NCBI GenBank assembly: GCA_956465555.1
Contig: OY101124.1
Span: 186,001 to 250,000, forward strand
Direction: 5' to 3'
DNA length: 64,000 bases
From: Nitzschia sp. pyKryTriq1
Lineage: Eukaryota; Bacillariophyta; Bacillariophyceae; Bacillariales; Bacillariaceae
The notes under the pieces are model-generated. The model did no database searches. It worked only from the letters and a program-made list of their open reading frames with translations, and was not told the origin of the DNA. This document shows positions 28,465 through 38,907 of this stretch, one piece after another (positions within the stretch are counted from its first letter, which is position 1; the number at the start of each line of letters is the position of its first letter). Made by a program: the position numbers and the translations under genes.

Positions 28465-31392
28465 TTACAGCAGTAATTGTATAGAGTTGCCGTTGCTGCT
28501 GCTGTTGCTGCTGCTGCTATTCTGGTCGTCAAGAAAGGTCGATTGCACCAATTCTAGTACCAATGGTTCCAATTGACAACCTCGTAAATCCACTCGTCGC
28601 AATGCTCCTCGCTTATTGTTCTTATTATTATGTTCCCCCAATGACGCCAACTTCGTCAATCGTTTCATCAAGGGTGCATAGTAGTTGGATCCATTCGCCA
28701 ACAAAGATACCATTTCTTGACAAATCAACGTTTGGAGTTTCGGAGTTTGTTGCAACAGCTTGGCAAGACCGTATCCGGTCAAACGGGATTGTCGGGATAG
28801 ATCCAAAGAGATTAAGCGGGACAATCGAGCGCGAGATGCCCATTGTATCAAAGCTTGATCCGTCAATAAAGATGACGACGACGATGATGCTCGCGATGTT
28901 GATGTTGTGATGGGACAGGCGAGCGACAGCTCGACGAGTTGGCTCCATGCCAAACAAGGACCTAGTTGGTCCCACTGATGATCCGTCCAAAGATGTCCAT
29001 CCAAGGAAAGTGATCGCAATGCAATTTCGACATTAACATCACCGTTTGCAGACGCTCCTCCTGCTCCTGCTGCTGTTTGAAAGAGTTTCAATACAGCCAG
29101 CGGTGGGACACTGGTCCCTTGAAGGTTTAATTCTTGGAGTTTGCCCATGTTCGCCGTTATGCTGCTGTGAGCATTGCTGCTGCTCGAAGAAAAGGGCATT
29201 CCCAAGCCCCTGTTGTTGTTACTACTAGAAAGCAAGGAAGAGACCGAAGGAGGGTTGTTCCGGCGTGGCGACATGCCCGGTGGGCAGAAAAGAGACTGGA
29301 GAGAGCTCGCCGGGGTCGGAGAGTTGTCCCTTGGGGGCGACATTGGGGGTGTGACGGGACGGGCCGGAGACGGTGCCGGAGCGGGGGGTGCAAAAAAATT
29401 GGAAAGCACAGAAGCTTGTGGTGGAAGTGCCGTGGACGTGGTAGCGGTGGCAGGCGGCCCAAACATGCTCGCGAGTCCAGTCAACACCGGTGGCGGTGGT
29501 GCTGACGACGACGACGACGACGCTGATGGCGGTGGGCCAAACATGTTGAGTAGCATGGAAGGCTTCATGGGCGGTGTGGGTTTTGCTCCAATAGCATTTT
29601 CTAGAGAAGAAAGAAGTGGTAGCTTGTTTTCGGTGACTAGCAGTGTCGCCAGGGGCTCAAGACTGGTAATACCAGTACAACCCTGTAGGTTTAACGCTTC
29701 GAGTGATGGGCACTGAGATGCAATCGAGCGCAAGGACGCACTCGTTAAGAGAGGGCAGTGATTCAGTGCTAGTTTCCGAAGCGAGTTGGACTTGTTTCGG
29801 GGTGCAGCAGCAGCACCACCACCAGCCGCCCCGGCTTGTTGTGTCATTAACAACAGCACATGAGCATGAGTATCGGTCAAATCTTCAAAGTTGTGCAAGG
29901 TAAGTTCTTGTAATGAGGCCACACTGGGAAGGTACGAATTTGCAGAGAGACAGTTTTGAATGTCTCGAATCTCCAATCGAATGGGTTGATAACGTTCCAA
30001 AACACTTTCCAGTGTCTGTCCTGTAAGCTCTTGTGCCGAGCGTTTAGCACTACTAGCAGTAGTAGTAGTAGTAGTAGCAGGAGCGCAAGAAGTTGATGCT
30101 GATGCTGATGATGATGATGATGATACTTGTAGTGATGATTGAAAACTGGCATGGGCGGTTCGTACAAATTCAGTAGCATCCACCGAGTGCCACAACTTCT
30201 TGGAGGAATGGACGATGGATCGGTACCGTTGGGACACCATGCTCACCTTTAACGTCTCGGCAAGGTTCAAAAAGTCCAAGATACCGACCACCGTTTCATC
30301 TCGAAGTTTGCTCCAGTGGCAGTCAATGTTGACTGTGGCGTTCCATAATCCTCGAACTCTTCGTTCGGTGGACGGACGTATTATGGTTTTGCGAGTAGCA
30401 GTATTACCATCATAATTCGTTGACAGCAGTAATAGTTGTTGATGCCGTGGTGCTGGCTTTCTTGTTGTTGAAAACCTTGAGGAGGACTTGAGGCTCGGCT
30501 TGATGGCTGGTTTTAACGCAGACGAGGGTCGAAGTGGAGCAGTAGCAGTAGCAGTAGCAGCCCCCGCCATGAGACTTGATCTTGGGCAGCTATGACTTGT
30601 TGGAGTGTTCATGCTAATACCATCAGGGCCTTGTTGTGGTTGTTGTGGTTGTTGTTGTTGTTGTGCTTGTGGTAGTAGGAGCGCATCCCTGTTACTACCG
30701 GTATCGTAATCAGTATCAGTAGTATCCGCTGCATCCATCGAAGACGAAGACGACTCCTCGGTAAAGTCTTCCGAGTAATAGTACTCCCCATCACTTTGAC
30801 TGGATGCATGATCATTACTGTCATTATTGTCATTCGTCGTCGTCGAAGATTTTTTTTCTGCTTCTGCAGATTCCGACCGTTCGCTTGGTTCCGCGTTGCT
30901 ATTACCGGTAATATCGGCAGTAGGTGATGTGACTACCGGGACTTGTACTGCTACAGAGGAGGAGGAGGAGGAGGAGGGAGATGATTCTGCCAGTAGTAGA
31001 GAGGCGCTCGCCACTGTAGCAGTAGCAGATAAAGAGTGTAGATGAATCATCCTCCTCCCATCCATCATCATCATATTATGATTATCATTGCTGTTGCTAC
31101 GAGTACCGGAATTATGGAGGATCCGTTGGGTACCACTTCTCGGCTCGAAACCCGTGTTATTTTTCTCGCACGACGAATGCTCGTCGTCTTTTAGCGGTAA
31201 CTTCAAGGCTTGCTCGGCGGCTGTCGCTGGCTGGATCTTATTGTGACCTCTTCGTATCGTAAAGGAGGGGACGCTATTATTCGTGCAGCTGCTGCTGCTG
31301 TTGCTGCTGCTGCTGCATTGAGTGTTGTTATTATTACTATTATTATTGTTGGTGTTGGTGTTGTTGTGGCTGTGGTTGTTTGTAAACAACAT
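28465..31392 (-). CDS. F-box/LRR protein, identical second copy
   Basis: Residue-identical to the 975-aa product of 20244-23171, including all homopolymer tracts (poly-Asn, poly-Ser, poly-Gln). Such tracts normally diverge fastest between real duplicates, which favours an assembly redundancy. Confidence 0.8.
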   Translation of the reverse strand: MLFTNNHSHNNTNTNNNNSNNNNTQCSSSSNSSSSCTNNSVPSFTIRRGHNKIQPATAAEQALKLPLKDDEHSSCEKNNTGFEPRSGTQRILHNSGTRSNSNDNHNMMMMDGRRMIHLHSLSATATVASASLLLAESSPSSSSSSSVAVQVPVVTSPTADITGNSNAEPSERSESAEAEKKSSTTTNDNNDSNDHASSQSDGEYYYSEDFTEESSSSSMDAADTTDTDYDTGSNRDALLLPQAQQQQQPQQPQQGPDGISMNTPTSHSCPRSSLMAGAATATATAPLRPSSALKPAIKPSLKSSSRFSTTRKPAPRHQQLLLLSTNYDGNTATRKTIIRPSTERRVRGLWNATVNIDCHWSKLRDETVVGILDFLNLAETLKVSMVSQRYRSIVHSSKKLWHSVDATEFVRTAHASFQSSLQVSSSSSSASASTSCAPATTTTTTASSAKRSAQELTGQTLESVLERYQPIRLEIRDIQNCLSANSYLPSVASLQELTLHNFEDLTDTHAHVLLLMTQQAGAAGGGAAAAPRNKSNSLRKLALNHCPLLTSASLRSIASQCPSLEALNLQGCTGITSLEPLATLLVTENKLPLLSSLENAIGAKPTPPMKPSMLLNMFGPPPSASSSSSSAPPPPVLTGLASMFGPPATATTSTALPPQASVLSNFFAPPAPAPSPARPVTPPMSPPRDNSPTPASSLQSLFCPPGMSPRRNNPPSVSSLLSSSNNNRGLGMPFSSSSSNAHSSITANMGKLQELNLQGTSVPPLAVLKLFQTAAGAGGASANGDVNVEIALRSLSLDGHLWTDHQWDQLGPCLAWSQLVELSLACPITTSTSRASSSSSSLLTDQALIQWASRARLSRLISLDLSRQSRLTGYGLAKLLQQTPKLQTLICQEMVSLLANGSNYYAPLMKRLTKLASLGEHNNKNNKRGALRRVDLRGCQLEPLVLELVQSTFLDDQNSSSSNSSSNGNSIQLLL

Positions 31393-32027
31393 GGTGACAT
31401 TGGATTGGTTGATACAAACAAGTTGTGTTGTGTTGTGTTGTGTTGTGTTAGTTGCGTGCTGCGTCTTCTACGAAATCCGCGTATGTATGGTAAATAATTT
31501 ATTTTTTTATCCGGCAAGTTCTCTTGCTTGGTGGTTGTGCGTGTTATGCTCATTGTGGACCGAGCGGAGCGACGGGCGTTCGCTTTTTTATTTGCGACTT
31601 CTCGCTTGCATCATCGACAACAACCGACGAACGCACCACTACCGACCGCTTCGCTCCGCCGGCCCCGTAAGAACGATCGCTGACGTCAATAATATGCCAC
31701 CTCCGAAGGAAGGGCTTATGGGACGACACTGCCAATAGAGATCTACCGGTACTGTAAATAAGCCCGCAATACCGGATAAGTTCCACGTGCGTGAATGAAG
31801 AAGGCGAAGGCGGAACTCAGAGAATTCGTTCGGTCACAAAATCGGAGTCGACAACCAACTACTGCAGAATAACTACTGGCGATGAGCGACGACGACGACG
31901 ATGGACTGCTCTTGTAGACTACTACCTACGATGTACCCTGCTACCGGTAGCCTGGCACGCGTACCGCCCGGTAAGGACATCTAAGAAGGGTAAAGCTCGA
32001 GATGCATGTCGAGATCCATCTCCTCGA

Positions 32028-32073
32028 CTACAAAGACAGTACTACCGGTACTACGGTAGTACTGTCTTTGTAG
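32028..32073. repeat. 20-bp-stem hairpin, second copy
   Basis: Same inverted repeat and loop as 23807-23852. Confidence 0.95.
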
Positions 32074-32553
32074 TTAGTCCTGTACCGGTACGCAGAGACT
32101 ACTCTACAAATAGATGAGTCGTCAGTCGTCGTCGCCTGCTGTAAAGATAGTGTAGTAGGCTACTATGATGTGACTACCGGTACCGTAGCTTTCCTGCTGG
32201 CTCTTAGTAGAACGGCAAAAGAAATACTGTACGGTATGGGTACGGATCGTGACTTACGGCAAGTATCACTGAGTCTGAGTTCTGCCTATAGAGCTAGTAG
32301 AGTAGATTCTACGTTCTACTGCTACTCAAGAGAGAGTAGTTGTTCTAATAGCTACTACTAGTAGAGAAAATGTAGATTGGATGTAAAATGGCCGAGTGCT
32401 AAATGGGGTTACACTATTCTCTACACTTGCTGTCGGGATGAGCACATCCAATGTGCTCCCTTGGAAATGTAGTATAGTGCATTAGTGTTGGGGTTCGTTT
32501 CGTCATGATTATGATGAGCGTTTGGTCTCGCATCCTCCTCCTTGCTTCATTCA

Positions 32554-35500
32554 TCAAGCGTGTTGTTTTCGAAAGGTTCGGAGTTTTCGGAGACTGCCAC
32601 CAAAGCTTCGCCCGGATCGTACCGAATCATTGCTGCTACGGCGACCTTGGGTTTCATCCGTGGCAGTCACCGATCTGCGTTTGACGCCATTCTCGCGATT
32701 CTCGAGGCTTTCCGAAGAGTTGCTCTGTTTCACTTCAGGGAGATCAGCAAAGGCGTTAAAATGATGGGGCTGGTTATGACCGTTGCTGCTTTTGGGGCCG
32801 GAATGCCGGTTTCCAGAGTTGGTCGATCGGGAGTGGTTGCTGGCAGGCGTAGACGCCATAGTGTTGGTGGGAGAGGTACGATCTCCCTCTCCACTGCCAC
32901 CCACATTTTCATTGGTAAAGAACGGGTGTTCCAACACGTGTCGCATCGAGCTGATACGCTTGCTAGGATCGTGGTGCAAGAGGCGCTTGAGCAAATCACG
33001 TGCCAAGGCGTTGTCGGGCACATGTCTCAAGGCCTTGCGAAGAGTTGCTTCGTCCCAAAGGCCAATCTTGCAAACCTCACTGGCGCTCATGGCACGCTTT
33101 CCACGGCATGCATAAGGTCCTAAAGGCACGCCAGCCATGGATTCGTATAGCACAACACCATATGCCCAGATGTCGTAGGTGGTATGAGCGGGAATCGAAA
33201 TCACGCTAGCGGCAAAGCTCTTCTTTGGGATTGGGTTGCGCTTGTTTTCCACAATGATCGCCTCAGGAGGGTGGTAGAATCCACGGTTGGGGTCCGTCGG
33301 TCGACCCAACGGAACGCTGCCTCCCACTCCCAGCAACTTCCATCGGCTACCGAACTTGCCAATGTTGTGCGTACCAAAGTCTCCATGAATGATTCCATGC
33401 TCGTGCATGTGCAACAACGAGATACCAATTCTCTTGAGTGCCTTTTCTGGAAAGGGTTTTCCATGTCTACGCATGTCAAGCATGAGATTCTCGGCTGTCG
33501 TATCGGCCCCTTCCATGGTAATACAATAGCCAGGTTCTGCCATAGCTTCCGAGTAAGCTGCATGCTGCACAGTATGGTGCACGCTGATAATGGCGGGAAC
33601 ATAGTGCCTTGACAAATGGAAATCCTTTCGGACTTTGAGTTCACGCTCGACGATCTCGGAGCGAGATGTCAACTTAGCAATGACTTGCTGACCCTTCTCG
33701 CGGCGAATATGACGCAGCTTGTCTTCAATGCTTTGTTGGGATCGGCTCGTCAACGTCGAGCGAATACTGGTCTTCGAGATGTGAGAAGCATCATCCCACT
33801 CTTCAATGTAGTCGTCTGCCCCATCATTCTTTTCTTCGTGAAGAACAGTGAAGGCACCGCTGGACTGAGGAGGCGGATCGTATCGAAGTGCGTAGAAAAT
33901 CTGAGTATCGCTGATCGGGTTGGTATAGGCCGGGCGTTGATTCACCACTTCGAGCGTGTTGAACAATCGAAGCATGACCCGCATTTCGTGCTTGCAGACT
34001 GGTGTGGCAGCTGCAAGGGCAATCTTTCCATCCGGGCCCTCGATATGCGCCAAAGCCAAGACTTGGGGCTGTGTACAAGATTGCAAGACCTTGGTAACAA
34101 CTTGATGGTACATGTCCTCCGTATTGGCGACTATGTGATTCCAGGAGTAGTGGTGAGGCGACAATTGGGCTCGGACCTTCTCCTTGGTATCGATTGGCAT
34201 GTCGCGCTTCAGCAAGTTGTGCACAATGAAATGGGAATGTTCATTCTCTGTTGCGACTTGAATGGGAAGCATACCCGTCGCCTTGTCCACTTGAGTCGCA
34301 AGGCTAGGAGCATGGTTCAAGAGTCCCATGATCGTGCGGTCGTCCGCATGGTGCTTGAACGCCAGATGAAGAGCACTGTGACCATCGCCATTGAAGATGC
34401 CAGCGGCCTCTGGATACTGCGTCAAGAGCGAGGTGATCACCGACGAAGTGCACTGGAACTTGATGGCCGTATGCAACGGCAAATCACCGTTCATGTCTGT
34501 TCGAGACAAACCACCGGCAAAGCAGGTCAGCAACGTCTTGACCACGACAGGATCCACCACTTCGCCACATCGAAGCAACAAATGCAACGGCAAATCCCCA
34601 TTCTCGTCTGCACGCTTGGCCGAGGCAAAATTCTCGGCCAGCAAAGCCGTGATCACACCAATCGAGGCATGGTTGCGGCATGCAATGTGCAGAGGGAGTC
34701 CTCCCCCCGAGTTGTGAGGTGGCCGGTAGACCATGGTATAGGCTCCCTCGGGAGACTGTGTCAACAAAAACTTAATCGCGTCGACGGCATCGTAGTTGGC
34801 GGCCACGTGAATTGGTAGACGGCCCATCTTGTCGGTATCATTGATGCCTTCCTTGTAGGCGCTGTATACAATTTCCAAAGCCGAAAGATTGTCATGAGCC
34901 GCGGCGTGATGAATCGGGAGGGCACCCATATTATCTCGGTGAATGAGACCCTTGGGGTACAAGACCAAAACCATATCGATCAAAAGGGTCCAGGCTCCTC
35001 CATGACGAGCAATCTTGTGAAGAGCCAGCTCTCCCGTCTTGAGATCAGGTTGTTCAGAAAGTTCAGGGTGACGATCCAAAATGTTCTCGACCATGGCCCA
35101 GTTCTCTTCTTGAATCTCGTGAAAGAGTTCGGCCAATTGGGCCGTGTCGACATATTGGGTGACCTCCCGCGAAGGCGCGGGAACCACCTGGCGCTCTCGA
35201 ACAGGAGGGATGGTAGGTCGTTTGATGGGTGATTGAACATGCTTGAGAGAAACAGGAGAAGGTTCGCTGACCATGCTGGAGAGCAGATCGGTGCGTGCCT
35301 TGGATCCTCGGTACATAGCTTGAACTTGAGTGACTGCCTGGAGGACCTCTTCTTCCGAGGGTCCAGGTGGAGTTCGGTTTCCGTACTTGTACTCTCGGTA
35401 GGCACGTTGAATAATCATAGCCGCTGTACGACGCGCCAGCTGCAGCTCAAAGACATACATGCGCGAGCAGAAGAGACGCCAGGCACATTGGATGGTGAGA

Positions 35501-38500
35501 GCCGCCTTGTGGATGCGAGTGAAAAAGGCCTTGTTTCGCGAGAGTCGAATGCGCATGCAGCATTGAATGACAATTGCGCAACGTCGCATGTGCTGATAGT
35601 ATTGGCGCCACATCCTTCCACGGACAATCTTTTGAATGGCTGCCGCGGCATTGAAAAACTTTTCCGAGCGCAAGCCTTCAATGCGGTCAAAGGCTTCGCG
35701 ACGCAAAAAGACNNNNNNNNNNNNNNNNNNNNNNNNNNNNNNNNNNNNNNNNNNNNNNNNNNNNNNNNNNNNNNNNNNNNNNNNNNNNNNNNNNNNNNNN
35801 NNNNNNNNNNNNNNNNNNNNNNNNNNNNNNNNNNNNNNNNNNNNNNNNNNNNNNNNNNNNNNNNNNNNNNNNNNNNNNNNNNNNNNNNNNNNNNNNNNNN
35901 NNNNNNNNNNNNCTTGGTTCGTCCCAACTGTAGACCCGCCACGGCACATCGCGAGGCAAAGTCCAGCGACAAGAACTCTTGTCGCGATTCAGGGCGAGCC
36001 ACCTTATGGTCCTTTTTGTTATCCGCCTTGGACTTTTTCTTGTTTCGTTGGAACTCGGGAGTCATGACGGAGCTCTCGACTACCAGATTGTAGGGAATGT
36101 GGGCAGCACCATGTCCCGTGTGCATTTTGGGAACGGCGGTCGCATGAGGCTTGGTTTGAACGACGGCATAAGACGCGACGGATTCTCGATGCTTGCGTTC
36201 CAATTCCAATTGGTTCTGCATAATGCGGTGATCAATCTCCCACAAATCCTGAGCAATCTTTCCAATAAGGCGCTTGAGCCCGGCTTCCTTTTCTCCGGCG
36301 CTTCGACCGGGAGAGAAGAGAGGGGACATGGGTGATCGATCCTTCTGGTCACCGAGGATGTAGTAGCGCGCCGAAAAGATGTCATGTGGGTATCGAGTAG
36401 GGTAGCCAGCGCGACTGACGCGGACCGCCTCCAAGACACCTCCACATCGAAGTTGCTCCACAATGTTCTTGGGTTCAAAATAGTCGGCAATCAACTCATC
36501 ATTGGGCTTGAGGCACCGAATGTAGTGTGGAATAGTAGTCTCGATACGAGAACGGAGGATGCGCAGTTGAGACGAGAACTGGGATGAGACCGACTTGGTA
36601 GCGACGGTACCGCGTCCACCACGGTCTTCGCTTCGAATGAATCTATTGATATCCAGCAAGAGATCAAAGTCAGAAGACTTGAGCAGATCCGAAGAAGCGG
36701 CAGGAAGTTGATCCTTGTTCTTTTCCAGCCACCCATCCGTGGTATACTCGACAAGTCCCGCATAGTGTTCAATGCTAAACAAATAGTCGACACGTTGAGC
36801 CGAAGTGGCACTGAATCTAGGATGAGCATCGCATCTGGCGTAGAGATAGCGAGTAAACTTTTGATCCGTACTGCGTGGCAGGATACATTGTTCGTCCAAT
36901 AGAGCCATGATTCCCGTGTGTTTCATGTCGATCAAATCCAGGACGTCTTGATTGTCCGGGAAAGAAATGAATTTCCACATGATTCCTTCTTTTTCATATT
37001 CTTGCTGCTCGAGCTTGAATACATATCGATTGAATTGTTGTTGGAGTGCCTCGTTGGTATAGTTGATACAAATTTGTTCAAAGCTGTTAATCTCAAAGGT
37101 CTCAAATCCAAAGATATCCAAAACACCAATCGACGCGACCCCACTGCCTTGTCCCTTGGTGTTGTCGTCAATCGAGTTATTGACTCGTTCCACAATAAAG
37201 TCAAAGGTCGCTCCGTAGACTGCCTTGATGAGTGCCTCGCAAGCCTTCCCGGACTCTTCAATAGTAAGAGGCTTATCGACTGTTTCGTCCGCCGCAATGA
37301 TGGATCGAGACGTCAAAGCCTTGGCAAGGCCTTCAAACGTAATACCGAGCAATGCCGCACAGGCCAATGCAGGTTTGGTCTTGTCTAGTTTGCAAGAGTC
37401 TCCGTCTTGAGAAGGAGTAAAGCTCATGTTTCCAGCAAAAAGGATGGAGCACACAATTCGCATGAGAGATTGAATGGTTTCGGGAGAGAATCCAATGGTA
37501 GCCTGTTGGAGGAAAGAGTGGTGAGAAGAATGTTTATGCCTGGACAGTATCATTTTCCCTGATGACTTGAAAGATTCTTACCATGGCTTCCAACATTTCA
37601 AAGTGGTTCTCTTCATCCGAGACTCCATCTCTTCGATCATAGGTTCCCGAGTCGCTCAACAAACGAAAGTCTCGAGCCGTCTTGTTGCTGATGAAAAAGT
37701 CTTGACGTTCTCTAGCGGACGCCGCCTTGAGGAACTGATAAAAGACGTGATAATTTCGTTCTCCCGGACTGGGATGAATCAATCGGACCTTTTCCAACAG
37801 ATAGGTCTCGATAGAAGCGCCAGAAAGCTTTCCCGACTTGGTAAAGCTAATGTCAATATACTTTCCGAAACGAGAAGAGTTGTCATTTCGAATGGTGCGA
37901 GCGTTTCCAAAGGCTTCCAGAATGGGATTCGATTGCAGGACTTGCTGTTCAATCGAAACATCAATATCGGGGCGTTTGGTCGGGGATCGTCCTTGCTCTT
38001 CTGCTGCTCGCTTCTTGGAAAGCATGGCAAAGTAGTTGAGCACGATCTTGGTGGTGACCGTCTTTCCAGCGCCTGATTCTCCCGATACCAAGATACTTTG
38101 ATTGGTCGGGGCGCCCTTCATGGCTAGAACACCAGGTGCGGGCTTGCCCATGAGTGCCTTGTTTTCCAGGCCACGAAGCATTTGTCGATAGGCATCGTCC
38201 GCTGTTTGGTAGACGTGTGGTGCGAGTCGAGCGCTCGGAGCTTGTTTGGCACGTCTTCCACCCTTGAAAGGAGTGGAGAACTGTTCCTCTTGGCTGCTAC
38301 TGTTGGACGAGCCCACGCCTTGCTCCCCTTGCAGTCGGTACCGCTCCATGGTTTCGCTCGAGTAGAGATCCATCGGCTTGAAGGGGTTGACGGCAATCAA
38401 AATGGGCCCCGTGGCCGTGTAGATGATATCGGCATCGTACCGCAGGCGAAGCGCATGCAGAATGGCAGGTTCGTGCAAGTGCGTCAACCCAATCAAGTCG

Positions 38501-38907
38501 TCCACGCCGCCCACCACCGAAGCTTCCACGTGCGTGCTCGGACTGCACAAGACCCCCGCTTCCGGATCCTCGCCGCTGACTTGAAAGGAAGTGGGAAGGT
38601 TGCGGAGCTTGATATCCTCGTGATCGGCCGTCTTGAGTTGCTCCGGGTCTACTTGCACAATGACTTCAAAGTCGTCTTCTTCCGAAAAGTACTGCGAGCC
38701 CGAGCGCTTCACAATACCCTTACGGTTGGTCGTCGTCGTCATCGTCGCCTCGCGATTCGTTCCTTCCACCGACTGGTCCTTGCGCAACGTCAAGTGAATT
38801 CGCTCTTGTCCGCCCACCAGGACATCTTCTTTGCGGTAAATCACGGCGGGGACCCAACCCCAGTGGGACGACTCGCGTCGCAACCACACGGGGGCATTGA
38901 CTTCCAT
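32554..38907 (-). CDS. Unconventional myosin: motor, IQ motifs, ankyrin repeats, C-terminal pseudokinase
   Basis: Exons 38907-37582, 37502-35913 and 35712-32554. The intron is 79 bp (GTAAGA donor, CTCCAACAG acceptor, phase 0), and the 200-N gap 35713-35912 separates the last two segments. Both gap edges are in phase 0 and read QLGRTK then VFLRREAF, the normal myosin converter sequence, so I treat the gap as empty; 2,024 residues result. Motor: P-loop GESGAGKT (276-283), switch I NDNSSRFGKY (341-350), switch II DIFGFE (571-576), with a Ser/Gln-rich insertion at about 195-225. About five IQ-like motifs (996-1112) should bind calmodulin-type light chains. Ankyrin repeats (G-x-LPLH-x-A type) cover about 1198-1477. 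The kinase-like domain, about 1645-1900, has K1652, an alpha-C Glu (E1661 or E1663), HGDFGTHN (D1750, N1755), HPPEA and YDIWAYG, but GVG (1767-1769) where DFG is expected. A Ser/Asn-rich basic tail follows. Actin-based motor scaffolding a signalling module; cargo unknown. Confidence 0.93.
35713..35912. other. Assembly gap (200 N), gap 2, inside the myosin gene
   Basis: The reading frames on each side abut exactly at a codon boundary and together give the conserved G-R-T-K-V-F-L-R myosin segment, so little or no sequence is missing. 200 is not a multiple of 3, so automatic translation breaks the gene here. Confidence 0.9.

Larger units (their letters stand above)
24486..32506 (+). repeat. 8,021-bp duplicated block, copy 2 (right contig start)
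   Basis: Copy of 16265-24285 beginning at the first base after gap 1. Unlike copy 1 it continues into unique sequence, the myosin gene 48 bp further on. Genes in it are listed below and should probably not be counted as extra genes. Confidence 0.97.

Noticed and set aside
16265-32506. Real tandem gene duplication of F-box/LRR and LITAF genes
   Set aside because: Not excluded, but perfect identity including homopolymers and pseudogene lesions, with both ends exactly at a placeholder gap, is better explained by unmerged contigs.
33616-34818. 400-codon plus-strand frame opposite the ankyrin/kinase region
   Set aside because: Antisense of the myosin gene. Long antisense frames are expected over ankyrin-type codon usage; the product has no domain signature.
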